Shown one piece after another: positions 1 through 5,934 of a stretch of 22,438 bases of DNA. The position numbers were made by a program, and so were the translations under genes. Every line of letters begins with the position of its first letter. Position 1 is the first letter of the stretch. The DNA is taken from IMG/VR virus record IMGVR_UViG_3300048837_000944, positions 1 through 22,438 of that record, one strand, 5' to 3'. This DNA comes from a virus. The notes beneath the pieces are model-generated. The model saw nothing but the letters and a program-made list of their open reading frames with translations. It was not told where the DNA came from and made no database searches.

Positions 1-202
1 GATCCCACAGCAACGTGCGGTCCAGGTCCAGGTCGGCGATGCGTTTGCGCGGGATCACATGATCCAACGTCAGCTGCGAGGCGGGGAAACCCCGATGGCA
101 GTACTCGCACCACGCCCCCCGCTCGGCGATCAGCGCCGCCTTCACCGCCTGCCGGCGGCGCGGCGCGCGGGTGTATCCGTCCTCGGTCACGGCGCGCACC
201 AT
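1..202 (-). CDS. HNH endonuclease, N-terminal part (left copy, cut by contig edge)
   Basis: This is the first 67 codons of the same HNH gene that is complete at 21947-22249, running off the left end. The start at 202 is ATG. The first zinc-binding pair (C32, C35) and the catalytic Asp-His pair (D47, H48) are present; the C-terminal Asn and second Cys pair lie beyond the edge. The only amino-acid difference from the right copy is residue 36, His here and Asp there, next to C35. It should not be counted as a second gene if the contig is circular. Confidence 0.85.
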   Translation of the reverse strand, partial: MVRAVTEDGYTRAPRRRQAVKAALIAERGAWCEYCHRGFPASQLTLDHVIPRKRIADLDLDRTLLWD

Positions 203-340
203 ACCGGGTGCAACACCGGCGCACCCGCGGCGAAACCTGCCCGGTTACCGCGGCTTCCCGGTGCTGTTTCCGGGCGGATTTTCGGGGTCAGACGAGAAAA
301 AGGCGAAGGGCGGCGGATTGACCGGGGGGTGGCTAAAAAG
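203..340. other. Intergenic gap between early region and HNH/terminase genes
   Basis: No gene is seen in these 138 bases. On the leftward strand it lies between the last early gene (stop at 341) and the HNH start at 202, the usual place for cos or pac in phages with the HNH-terminase order. The left copy has an inverted repeat, CGGGTGC at 205-211 and GCACCCG at 221-227, which the right copy does not keep. By contrast 266-340 is identical in both copies and holds a G-run (CCGGGGGGTGG near 322-332) followed by an A-run. A packaging or cohesive-end site is a guess from position and conservation. No clear late promoter was found. Confidence 0.4.
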
Positions 341-490
341 TCAGCGAGACAGGCCGAGGATCGCCAGGAACAGGCGTGCTTCGTCGGTGTCGGCGGCATA
401 AGCGCAGGCGATGAGGGTTGCGGCGTGTTCGGTGTCGGGGTCGCAGTGGTAGTGCTTTGCGTACGGTTCGTAGCGGATGTAGTCGCCCAT
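341..490 (-). CDS. Small acidic hypothetical protein, last gene of the early region
   Basis: A 49-residue protein beginning MGDYIRYEPYAKHYHC. It is rich in Tyr and His near the start and ends in a hydrophobic helix-like stretch (about residues 36-47). The ATG at 490 lies one base after the stop of the upstream gene (492) and has a GGAGG about 11 bases before it, so translational coupling is likely. The open frame extends further upstream but that part is a Thr/Pro/Ala-rich shadow of the neighbouring gene. The family is not recognised. The partial copy at 22388-22438 is the same gene across the junction. Confidence 0.65.
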   Translation of the reverse strand: MGDYIRYEPYAKHYHCDPDTEHAATLIACAYAADTDEARLFLAILGLSR

Positions 491-491
491 G

Positions 492-926
492 TCATTGGGG
501 GCCTCCGCACATGTTGCAGGGGCAGGTGGTGTTGATGCCTTGTTGGGCCGCGGTTTTGCCGTGGCCGGTGTGGTCTGCGAGTTTGATGATGTTGCGCATG
601 ATGGCTGGGTCTGCGTTGGGTTGGCAGACGTAGCAGTCGTGGGTGTGGACGCAGTCGTGGCAGTAGTTGCCGAGTGGTTGGCCGTGGGGGCAGCGGCGGG
701 TGGGGTGTTGTGTGGTGGGTTGTCTGCGGAGGACATCGAAGATCATGGAGGCTTCGAGGTAGCGGCCGGAGGCGTTGCGGATGGCCGTTTGGGTGGCGTC
801 GAAGACGGGTTGGTAGTCGTGCCTGGCGAACAGGTGTTGCCAGGCTGTGGTGGTGTCTTTGGTGATTCGGCGGCCGTCGATCGCTGCGATGTAGCGCAGG
901 AGATTCGTGGTTTCTTCGAGGGTCAT
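492..926 (-). CDS. Putative helicase-loader-like replication protein with zinc-binding C-terminal half
   Basis: A 144-residue protein. Residues 1-68 (MTLEETTNLLRYIAAIDGRR onward) resemble the short helical domain of the G39P helicase loader/inhibitor family seen in phage replication modules: an N-terminal LLRYIAAIDGR helix, then AWQHLF and a Tyr/Leu-rich helix. The C-terminal half has Cys at 79, 89, 92, 98, 101, 135, 137 and 140 with nearby His, which suggests one or two zinc sites. ATG at 926 overlaps the stop of the upstream gene (ATGA). The likely role is bringing the host replicative helicase to phage DNA. The family match is by eye and moderate; the zinc domain could equally bind DNA. 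Confidence 0.6.
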   Translation of the reverse strand: MTLEETTNLLRYIAAIDGRRITKDTTTAWQHLFARHDYQPVFDATQTAIRNASGRYLEASMIFDVLRRQPTTQHPTRRCPHGQPLGNYCHDCVHTHDCYVCQPNADPAIMRNIIKLADHTGHGKTAAQQGINTTCPCNMCGGPQ

Positions 927-1168
927 CGGGGGGTCCTGCTTGTGGTGGTGTTCGGGCTGTTGGTGAGTGGCAACGGTGGCCCCCACTTGTTCGGATGGTG
1001 ACTTGGTTTGGTGTTGGACCACAGGGGGTTTAATACTCTGTACTCTGTCCTCTGTCCTCTGTCCTCTGCATGCACCGTGCATCGCTTCTGCATCCCGCCC
1101 TGCGTTGCGTCTGCATCCCGTGGTGTCCTGCGCGCGCAGTGCAGTTGCACCTGTTTCTGTGCGCTCAT
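923..1168 (-). CDS. Small basic protein between the two replication genes (repeat-rich DNA)
   Basis: An 81-residue basic, low-complexity protein beginning MSAQKQVQLHCARR. It was accepted as a gene because both ends fit the local pattern exactly: its ATG at 1168 overlaps the stop of the upstream gene as ATGA, its TGA at 923 overlaps the next ATG (926), and GAGGAGG lies just before the start. No domain is recognised. The codons are unlike the neighbours because the DNA carries five tandem 7-base repeats and three short palindromes, so the DNA may be kept for a cis role, such as a replication origin, as much as for the protein. Confidence 0.5.
   Translation of the reverse strand: MSAQKQVQLHCARRTPRDADATQGGMQKRCTVHAEDRGQRTEYRVLNPLWSNTKPSHHPNKWGPPLPLTNSPNTTTSRTPR
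1034..1150. repeat. Cluster of tandem heptamers, direct repeats and palindromes; candidate replication origin
   Basis: Five tandem heptamers of form T(A/C)CTCTG occupy 1034-1068. Next come a 13-base inverted repeat ATGCACCGTGCAT (1070-1082), two direct copies of TCTGCATCCCG (1087-1097 and 1110-1120), a perfect palindrome CTGCGCGCGCAG (1128-1139) and GTGCAGTTGCAC (1139-1150). The cluster adjoins a TTTAATACTCTG patch, poor in GC for this genome. It lies between a winged-helix replication-type gene and a helicase-loader-like gene. Phage lambda has its origin iterons inside its initiator gene, so location inside a small gene does not argue against an origin. No binding protein is proven. Confidence 0.45.
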
Positions 1169-1578
1169 GTGGCCTCCTCGTTCCAGCACTGGCACCCCGC
1201 AGGGTGATTCGGGTGTCCTTCCTTCTGGTATCTGGCGCAGGCGTTCCGGCGCTTCTGCCGGCGTGCCTCCTCCAGCGCGAGGGTTGTCTCCTGGCGCTGC
1301 CCCCAGTTGTGGATGTGCCAGCCGTTGCCGTTGCGGTTCCACAGCCCGACCTGTTCGAGTAGTTCGGTGTGCTTCCTTGTGGCGTGCAGGGCGGACAGGG
1401 CGTAGTCGGGGATGTGGCCGTCCGTGCGCTGGTCACCGGACCAGGCCAGCGCGAAGCAGTAGACGCCCCACGCTTCCCTGCCCTTCGGCATGGCCATCAG
1501 CTCGAGAACCTTGTGATGCCGGGGTGCGTCGGTGTACAGCCTCACCCACGACATACCTGTGTACTTCTTGGCGGCCAT
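1165..1578 (-). CDS. Putative replication initiator-like winged-helix protein
   Basis: A 137-residue protein. Residues 9-90 (MSWVRLYTDAPRHHKVLEL onward) resemble N-terminal winged-helix domains of phage and plasmid replication proteins: a W-V-R-L-Y-T-D strand, a helix, a hydrophobic core helix (AWGVYCFALAWSG) and a DGHIP wing. Residues 98-118 form a charged helix, and the tail has C115, C129 and C131. ATG at 1578 forms TGATG with the previous stop, with AAGGA upstream. Its neighbours (helicase-loader-like gene, repeat cluster) fit a role in origin recognition. It is much shorter than full initiators and has no ATPase domain, so it may be only the DNA-binding part. Confidence 0.55.
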   Translation of the reverse strand: MAAKKYTGMSWVRLYTDAPRHHKVLELMAMPKGREAWGVYCFALAWSGDQRTDGHIPDYALSALHATRKHTELLEQVGLWNRNGNGWHIHNWGQRQETTLALEEARRQKRRNACARYQKEGHPNHPAGCQCWNEEAT

Positions 1579-1766
1579 CACGGTTCCTTGTCCTGGTGGT
1601 GTTCTTGGTAGTGGCGCAGCCAGTCGGTGTAGGTGCCGGTGTGCCAGCGTGGCCAGGGGCACAGGAGGCAGCGCCACCTGCCGGGTTGTTCGGGCTTGGG
1701 TGGGGGTTGCACGTCGAGTCCGTGTTTGACGCCGTAGCGGATCTGGTCTGCGGTGAGCCCGGGCAT
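1578..1766 (-). CDS. Small C2H2-type zinc finger protein
   Basis: A 62-residue protein with a single C2H2-like finger: C33-x2-C36, fifteen residues, then H52-x3-H56. A Pro-rich linker (QPPPKPEQPG) precedes the finger. The first 20 residues (MPGLTADQIRYGVKHGL) look helical. ATG at 1766 overlaps the previous stop (TGATG) and its TGA overlaps the next ATG. Nucleic-acid binding is likely from the finger; the target is unknown. Confidence 0.7.
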   Translation of the reverse strand: MPGLTADQIRYGVKHGLDVQPPPKPEQPGRWRCLLCPWPRWHTGTYTDWLRHYQEHHQDKEP

Positions 1767-1861
1767 CAGCGGTCCCCCGCTTTGATGAACTTTCCGATGG
1801 CCACACCGAGTAGCGCCGCGGTCAGTAGCCACACGGCCAGCCATCCGATCAGCGCGCTCAT
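1766..1861 (-). CDS. Single-pass membrane microprotein
   Basis: A 31-residue protein that is almost entirely one hydrophobic helix (about residues 4-24, IGWLAVWLLTAALLGVAIG) followed by a short basic tail (KFIKAGDR). ATG at 1861 lies in an ATGA overlap with the previous gene's stop at 1858, and its stop forms TGATG with the next start, which is the main evidence that it is real. A small inner-membrane protein in an early phage operon could affect the membrane, superinfection or host physiology, but no function is shown. Confidence 0.6.
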   Translation of the reverse strand: MSALIGWLAVWLLTAALLGVAIGKFIKAGDR

Positions 1862-2181
1862 GGGGTCTGCTTGGCGTGGTCTGGGAGCAGCCGGTTGCTG
1901 GGGTGGATGAGTAGGTCTGCGATCGCTTCGCGGTCCGGGCACGGCCAGCCGATGGGGATCCCGGCGAGCTGGCTGCACGCCTGGCAGGTCAGTCCTTGGT
2001 GTGCGGCGGAGAACGTGTCGGGGGTGTGCCGTTCGCAGATGAACGCCAACGCGGCGACGATCTGGGCGACCCTGACCGGGTTGGCCGGTGCGCGGTGGCA
2101 TCCGCATTCGCACGGCCCACCGAAACAGGTGGCGTGTTTGCCGTCTCGGCAGTCCGGGTCGATCACCACAACGGTGCCCAT
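1858..2181 (-). CDS. Zinc-knuckle protein with C-x4-H-x2-C-x4-C-x-C-x-CH motif
   Basis: A 107-residue protein. Near the N-terminus lies a compact metal-binding motif, C11-x4-H16-x2-C19-x4-C24-x-C26-x-C28-H29. The same pattern occurs in the 52-residue protein at 4964-5122 and in a reading frame at 7615. The middle (residues 36-70) is helical and contains a further C-x2-C (ACSQ region) and C80. ATG at 2181 forms TAATG with the RecT stop. This knuckle is seen in many actinophage small proteins of unknown role, as far as I recall; nucleic-acid or protein binding is the likely mode. Confidence 0.65.
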   Translation of the reverse strand: MGTVVVIDPDCRDGKHATCFGGPCECGCHRAPANPVRVAQIVAALAFICERHTPDTFSAAHQGLTCQACSQLAGIPIGWPCPDREAIADLLIHPSNRLLPDHAKQTP

Positions 2182-2957
2182 TAGTCCACCGTTTCCGCGT
2201 CGATGATCTCCCCGGTGCCCGGGTTGACCACTGTGCCGCGCGCCGGTTCGGTTTCGGCGGCGACGGTGGCCACCGCGCGCAACTGCTCACGGCGATACTC
2301 CGCACTGGTCGGCACCCATTTGGCGAGCTGATGAATCGCAGTTTTCAACACCATCGCCGCGTAGTCGGTTTTCCACGGCGAGTGGTCCTTGTCGGCGGTG
2401 GCCGAGGCGGCTTTGGCCCGGGTGATTTCCTTGGGTCCGACCACCACCACCTTCGAGGTGGCCCCGTCGCGCATCACCGCGTAGGCGTAGGCACCCAACA
2501 CATGGCCGCGGTCGGAGAACCAGTCGATGCGGTGATCGGGGATCTGGTCGCCGGGCCGGTAGGTGAACGTGTCGGCGGCGCACACCACTTCGGCTTTCAC
2601 ACTGGATACCGCCCCGGCCCGGTAGATCAGTTCAATCTCGCCCTGGTAGCCGGTGATGCCGAGCACGCCGGGTTGCCGGCCCCCGCGCGGGGTCAGGTAG
2701 TACTCGTTCGTGCCCGGTTCGAGCCCTAGCCGGGCGGCCTCGAGCAGGGCCTGCATCAGCGACGCCGGGTTCTGCTGGGCGACCTGCAACAGTTTCGGGT
2801 CGCGTTTCAACGCGCCCACGGCCAGGCGGGTGAACGTGATCGGGTTGATGTGGGAGGGCAGGACCTGGGCGAACTCGTCGCGGTAGTCGCGGACCTGCTG
2901 CACGATCGCGCCGGTGTCGCGGTGGGTTTCCACCGCACCGGTGATGGTGTCGTTCAT
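2181..2957 (-). CDS. recT: RecT single-strand annealing protein
   Basis: A 258-residue protein with family features in order: an N-terminal helical region, LEAARLGLEPG and NEYYLTPR near residues 72-91, GYQGEIELIYRAG (about 102-114), and the C-terminal signature PW..DY..M..KTAIHQLAKWVP..S (about 193-218). RecT coats and anneals complementary single strands produced by a partner exonuclease, in phage replication and recombination. The YqaJ-type exonuclease lies two genes upstream, with a small zinc-ribbon gene between. ATG at 2957 overlaps the previous stop (ATGA). Length is typical of the family. Confidence 0.92.
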   Translation of the reverse strand: MNDTITGAVETHRDTGAIVQQVRDYRDEFAQVLPSHINPITFTRLAVGALKRDPKLLQVAQQNPASLMQALLEAARLGLEPGTNEYYLTPRGGRQPGVLGITGYQGEIELIYRAGAVSSVKAEVVCAADTFTYRPGDQIPDHRIDWFSDRGHVLGAYAYAVMRDGATSKVVVVGPKEITRAKAASATADKDHSPWKTDYAAMVLKTAIHQLAKWVPTSAEYRREQLRAVATVAAETEPARGTVVNPGTGEIIDAETVD

Positions 2958-3172
2958 GCGGTGGCCTTCAACTCTCCGGTGTCGGTGTCCAGGGCCAGTG
3001 CCTCTTGGTCGCAGCGGTGCGGGATCGCCTTGGACGACATGGAGATGGCCAAGGTGGACCCGGACCATTCCTTGCGTTTCAGGACCGCTTCAACGGTCGC
3101 TTCGATGTCGACGGTGCGTCTGCACACGGGGCAGACCACCTCGAACACGTAGTCCCCGGTGGGTTTACTCAT
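2954..3172 (-). CDS. Small zinc-ribbon protein between exonuclease and RecT
   Basis: A 72-residue protein with C14-x2-C17 in an EVVCPVCRR context and H52-x-C54, arranged like a zinc ribbon, with a mixed charged segment between. It overlaps both neighbours by ATGA (start at 3172, stop at 2954), so it is co-translated with the exonuclease and RecT. That position suggests an accessory role in recombination, for example contact with DNA or with either enzyme, but this is inferred from context only. Confidence 0.65.
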   Translation of the reverse strand: MSKPTGDYVFEVVCPVCRRTVDIEATVEAVLKRKEWSGSTLAISMSSKAIPHRCDQEALALDTDTGELKATA

Positions 3173-4209
3173 GGCTTGCTCTCTTTCGGTTGGGTGATGG
3201 GTGTTCCCGGCGTTGCCTGCCGGGCGGGTGTCAGACGGATCGTGGGTGTGGTCGACGGCTGGTAGTAGTCGGCGAACAGGTCGGGGTGGTCGGCCTGCAA
3301 CCGGGCCCGGTCGATGCCGCGGCGGTACGACACCGACCGGGTCGCGACGACCGCGCCGTGCCCGTCGATGGCGCGTTTCCCGTCGCCCATCGCGGCCAGC
3401 AGCTGATTCTTCGCCAGGTCCTCGGCGGCCTTGGCGTGTTTCGCGGCGGCGACGGCCTGCCGGTACGCGGCGGCCAGGTCGTCGGTCACCGCGATGTCGC
3501 CGTGGGCGTCGCCGTGGTGGCGGCCTTTCAACGCGGCGGTGGTGGCTTCGTGGCCGTCCACATCCGGGGTTCGGCCTTCGGACAACGACCGGTGGAAGTC
3601 ATGCGCGGAGTCGATGACCAGATCAACCTCGCCGGGTTGCGCAACCACCTCGTAATGCCTGACCTCCATCTGGTGGGTCAGGACCGTCAACCAGCCGCGG
3701 CCCACCCCCACGGTGGCCATCTGGTGGATCATCTGCGCCCGGTAGTGCGCCGGGATGTCGGGGACACCATCGCCGGGGTCGTCGCCGAACTCATCGAACC
3801 CGGCGGATGTTTTGAACTCGACCAGCGCCACCGGGCGGCGACCCCGCCGGTCGGGGTACACACACCGGTCGGGGGTGGCGCGCAGCCACGACAACACGCC
3901 GCGGCCCTGCCAGCAGCCCCCCGACCCCAGCCGCCACCCTTCGGGCAGAACCTCGCCGGTGAAGAAGCGGTGCAGCGCCGGTTCCAGGGCGTGACCGATC
4001 GCGAACCGCTGCGAACGTTCCCACTCCTGCAACAACCCGCCGTCAGCGACCACGGCCCGGTCGTGGTGTTTGCGCCACCACAGTTCAAACCGTGAAGACC
4101 ACGGCGACAGGCCGAGGATGGCGGTGGTGTCCGACGCGGTCACCCCGAGGGCACGCCACGCCAGCCACGCTGTGGTGTTCGGTTTCACCCCGACCCTGCG
4201 CCCGGTCAC
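3169..4209 (-). CDS. YqaJ-type (lambda Exo-like) recombination exonuclease
   Basis: A 346-residue protein of the PD-(D/E)XK exonuclease superfamily. Visible motifs: G-V-T-A-S-D at about 22-27, GHALEP with E76, ATPD with D114, the VEFK core (E131, K133), and a Tyr/Gln helix (YRAQMIHQM, 157-164). The C-terminal 100 residues contain a long charged helix. It should chew one DNA strand from double-strand ends and feed RecT. The GTG at 4209 was chosen because it overlaps the upstream stop as GTGA; an ATG at 4266 in frame is possible but would overlap the upstream gene by 61 bases. The extreme C-terminus (LTPARQATPGTPITQP) is Pro/Thr rich and probably disordered. Confidence 0.85.
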   Translation of the reverse strand: MTGRRVGVKPNTTAWLAWRALGVTASDTTAILGLSPWSSRFELWWRKHHDRAVVADGGLLQEWERSQRFAIGHALEPALHRFFTGEVLPEGWRLGSGGCWQGRGVLSWLRATPDRCVYPDRRGRRPVALVEFKTSAGFDEFGDDPGDGVPDIPAHYRAQMIHQMATVGVGRGWLTVLTHQMEVRHYEVVAQPGEVDLVIDSAHDFHRSLSEGRTPDVDGHEATTAALKGRHHGDAHGDIAVTDDLAAAYRQAVAAAKHAKAAEDLAKNQLLAAMGDGKRAIDGHGAVVATRSVSYRRGIDRARLQADHPDLFADYYQPSTTPTIRLTPARQATPGTPITQPKESKP

Positions 4210-4967
4210 GTCGCACCTGCCACCGGCGCGTCGTCGGGATGGAGCGGCCCGATCGTCCGACGCCACGGCCCGGTCAGTAGGTCGTAGGCGCCCTGGTCCC
4301 AGCCGGGATACTCGCCGATCAGGTCACGCGCAAGCAACGCACAAGCGGCGTCACAAGCGGCGTCCCAAGCGGGGCCCCGAGTGGCGCGAGTGGCTCCCCG
4401 AGCGGGGCCCCGAGTGGCGTCCCGAGTGGCGCCCCAAGCGGCGTCACAAGCGGCGTCCCAAGCGGCGTCCCGAGTGGCGCGAGTGGCTCCCCGAGCGGGG
4501 CCCCGAGTGGCGTCCCGAGTGGCGCCCGGAGTGGCGCCCCAAATGGTGTCCCAAGCGGCGCCCAGTCGGCGCACGTCGTCCGCTGTCAGCGTGGCGCACC
4601 TCTCGATGCACGCCGCGACCTGCACGCCCTGCGGCCCCAGCGCCACATGGGCATCCACCTCGGCCAGCACCCGGACAGCCGTGGCCCCCACCTTGCGCGC
4701 GTGGCGGGGCCGGTCCTCGCCCAGGTCGTCGTCCGGTGCCACCTCGAACAGCCGACACGGCCACGACATGCCCACACACTTGGTGGGGATGGTTGCCATG
4801 TGCAGCCAGCCTGGGCCAGGAAAGTCTGTTGGCGGGGCGATCCCCTCGTCCCACCCACTGTCGGGTGCCACGGTCACTGGCACGCCGGATGTTAGGGCGG
4901 CGGCATAGTCCACGGTGCCGGTGTGAAAATCGGTGCCGTCAGGCCGGGTTGCCTTCCAGTAGGTCAT
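4206..4967 (-). CDS. Repeat protein rich in Ala, Arg, Thr, Asp and Trp; function unknown
   Basis: A 253-residue protein. Residues 1-135 form a normal mixed-composition domain ([20 protein letters not shown] start, cysteines at 64, 71, 120 and 124). Residues 139-210 are a repeat tract of units like W-D-A-A-x and T-R-D/G-A, which includes two copies of a 31-residue block coded by a 93-base direct repeat. The C-terminus ([20 protein letters not shown]) is again non-repetitive. A long amphipathic helix or coil is likely. I recall Ala/Trp/Arg repeat proteins with a similar ending in actinobacteria and their phages, but none with a known role. ATG at 4967 overlaps the previous stop (ATGA). Confidence 0.7.
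   Translation of the reverse strand: MTYWKATRPDGTDFHTGTVDYAAALTSGVPVTVAPDSGWDEGIAPPTDFPGPGWLHMATIPTKCVGMSWPCRLFEVAPDDDLGEDRPRHARKVGATAVRVLAEVDAHVALGPQGVQVAACIERCATLTADDVRRLGAAWDTIWGATPGATRDATRGPARGATRATRDAAWDAACDAAWGATRDATRGPARGATRATRGPAWDAACDAACALLARDLIGEYPGWDQGAYDLLTGPWRRTIGPLHPDDAPVAGAT
4343..4528. repeat. Two tandem 93-base direct repeats inside the repeat protein gene
   Basis: Copies lie at 4343-4435 and 4436-4528 and differ at only a few positions. Each is built of shorter GAGTGGCG/AAGCGGCG units, which continue raggedly to about 4575. The period is a multiple of three, so gain or loss of a unit keeps the reading frame. Such tracts can change length by slippage or recombination, and could also be collapsed by assembly. 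Confidence 0.85.
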
Positions 4968-5122
4968 GTCCACCGCCCCCACACCCGGCGGGCCATCTGT
5001 TTGAGCCGGGAACGCTGATACGGGTGGTGGCACACACACATGCAATGCCCAGGTTCCGGGCAGGCCGGGTGCCTGCCCCACTCGCACTGGTAGGTGCAGA
5101 TCGGGTCCAGGTTCGCGGTCAT
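4964..5122 (-). CDS. Zinc-knuckle microprotein (second copy of the C-H-C-C-C-CH motif)
   Basis: A 52-residue protein with C13-x4-H18-x2-C21-x5-C27-x-C29-x-C31-H32 and an extra C9, followed by a basic helix (YQRSRLKQMARRVW). The motif matches residues 11-29 of the protein at 1858-2181. AGGAAGGA precedes the ATG at 5122, the best ribosome-binding site of the early block, and the start overlaps the previous stop (ATGA). The knuckle plus basic tail suggests nucleic-acid binding. Confidence 0.65.
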   Translation of the reverse strand: MTANLDPICTYQCEWGRHPACPEPGHCMCVCHHPYQRSRLKQMARRVWGRWT

Positions 5123-5241
5123 ACAGCGTCCTTCCTGACGGGCTGCCGGTACCCCGACGCGGGACGGATCGGGTGTTTGTGGATCCGGGCGTGACGTTTC
5201 GTCAACGCCCGGCGGCGTTGCCGTTCGGTGCGCCGCGGCAT
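5119..5241 (-). CDS. Very basic microprotein
   Basis: A 40-residue protein beginning MPRRTERQRRRALTKRHARI; about two in five residues are Arg, Lys or His. ATG at 5241 forms TGATG with the previous stop, and its TGA overlaps the next ATG (ATGA), so it fits the tight chain of the operon. A strongly cationic peptide of this size would bind nucleic acid or an acidic partner. No family is recognised. Confidence 0.6.
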   Translation of the reverse strand: MPRRTERQRRRALTKRHARIHKHPIRPASGYRQPVRKDAV

Positions 5242-5354
5242 CACCACACCCCCCGATCGGCAGGGGTCGCTTCACACACCGCGCAGGTGGTGTCGGTGAA
5301 CACCCACGCCCCGCATGTGCAGCGGCGCACATCCGCGTCGATCTGCCGTGTCAT
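5241..5354 (-). CDS. Zinc-ribbon microprotein
   Basis: A 37-residue protein in which four cysteines form C12-x-C14-x9-C24-x2-C27, typical spacing for a minimal zinc ribbon (RCTCGAWVFTDTTCAVC). ATG at 5354 overlaps the RusA stop (ATGA), and its TGA at 5241 forms TGATG with the next start. Its size leaves room for little beyond one metal-binding fold. The role is unknown. Confidence 0.6.
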   Translation of the reverse strand: MTRQIDADVRRCTCGAWVFTDTTCAVCEATPADRGVW

Positions 5355-5776
5355 TCGGTCAGCTCCTCAACCTGGACGTGAACACCCGGCTCGGTCGACG
5401 CCCATACCTTCGACGCGGTCAGCAACGTGACCTGCGCGTCGTCGCCGAGCACCCCCGCCTCGGTCAGGGCGTCGAGCACGGCGCGGGACAGTTTGTCGAT
5501 GTCGGCGGGCCGGGTGTGCCAGCGCGGCGCGGAGGGTCGCAGCTGCTTACCGAGGTAGTGCCCTGCGGGGCGGGGCATGAAGAACGCCAACACCACCCCC
5601 ACCGGGCCGGTGTCGATGGGGGTTTTGTGCCAGCCCTGCGCGACGAACGACCAGGCCAGCTGGTCACGCCAGGCACGGTGCCGGCGCCCGGCGGCCTCGA
5701 TCAGCTGGCCGTGCGCGCCGCGGCGTTTCGACCCTTGCGGAACGGGCACCCCGGACACGAACACAGTGCGGCTCAC
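5351..5776 (-). CDS. rusA: RusA-type Holliday junction resolvase
   Basis: A 141-residue protein. It has the family's N-terminal strand and P-x-P-Q-G-S-K-R motif (residues 11-18) and the acidic core R-P-A-D-I-D-K-L (D92, D94, K95), then LDALTEAGVLGDDAQV with D102, D112 and D113. RusA homodimers cut four-way junctions, here probably clearing recombination intermediates made by the exonuclease-RecT pair before packaging. The start is GTG at 5776, overlapping the previous stop (GTGA). Length is normal for the family. Confidence 0.9.
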   Translation of the reverse strand: MSRTVFVSGVPVPQGSKRRGAHGQLIEAAGRRHRAWRDQLAWSFVAQGWHKTPIDTGPVGVVLAFFMPRPAGHYLGKQLRPSAPRWHTRPADIDKLSRAVLDALTEAGVLGDDAQVTLLTASKVWASTEPGVHVQVEELTE

Positions 5777-5934
5777 CGGCCACCTGCCACGGTCGAGCGC
5801 ACCGCTGCCAGATGCCGATCATGCAGGGCCCACAGCGCCGGCAACGAGGCGTGGAACAGATCCCAGCCGCACTGGCAGCGCGCCCGGTACACACCGTGCC
5901 AGCGGGCGGCATGGGACAGCAGGTGCCCGGTCAT
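5773..5934 (-). CDS. Small CxC/HxxH zinc-finger-like protein
   Basis: A 53-residue protein with C20-x-C22-G-W followed by H38-x2-H41 (LHDRHLAAV), a spacing that could bind one zinc ion. It is otherwise helical. ATG at 5934 overlaps the previous stop (ATGA) and its TGA overlaps the GTG start of rusA. Similar CxCGW...WxxH peptides are familiar to me from actinophage early regions, without a known function. Confidence 0.6.
   Translation of the reverse strand: MTGHLLSHAARWHGVYRARCQCGWDLFHASLPALWALHDRHLAAVRSTVAGGR

Larger units (their letters stand above)
1..391. repeat. Terminal direct repeat, left copy
   Basis: This stretch recurs at 22048-22438 with no indels and 16 substitutions (375 of 391 identical by eye). 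Differences lie at 20, 25, 44, 50, 53, 80, 97, 107, 222, 226, 228, 255, 257, 260, 262 and 265; 266-391 is identical. Seven of the eight changes inside the HNH reading frame are silent. That pattern is natural variation under selection, not random error. The simplest reading is a circular or circularly permuted genome of 22,047 bp whose ends were assembled from two close strains. A real terminal redundancy with diverged copies is less likely. Confidence 0.9.

Noticed and set aside
1-391. True identical terminal repeats of a DTR phage
   Set aside because: The two copies differ at 16 sites, which is not expected for terminal repeats copied at each packaging round; a strain-mixed circular overlap fits better.
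927-1164. An empty intergenic spacer between the replication genes
   Set aside because: An 81-codon frame fits with ATGA overlaps at both ends and a good ribosome-binding site, so a gene is more likely than a gap, even though the DNA is repeat-rich.
4330-4580. CRISPR-like array
   Set aside because: The repeats are contiguous, in frame with a protein and lack unique spacers; this is a coding tandem repeat.
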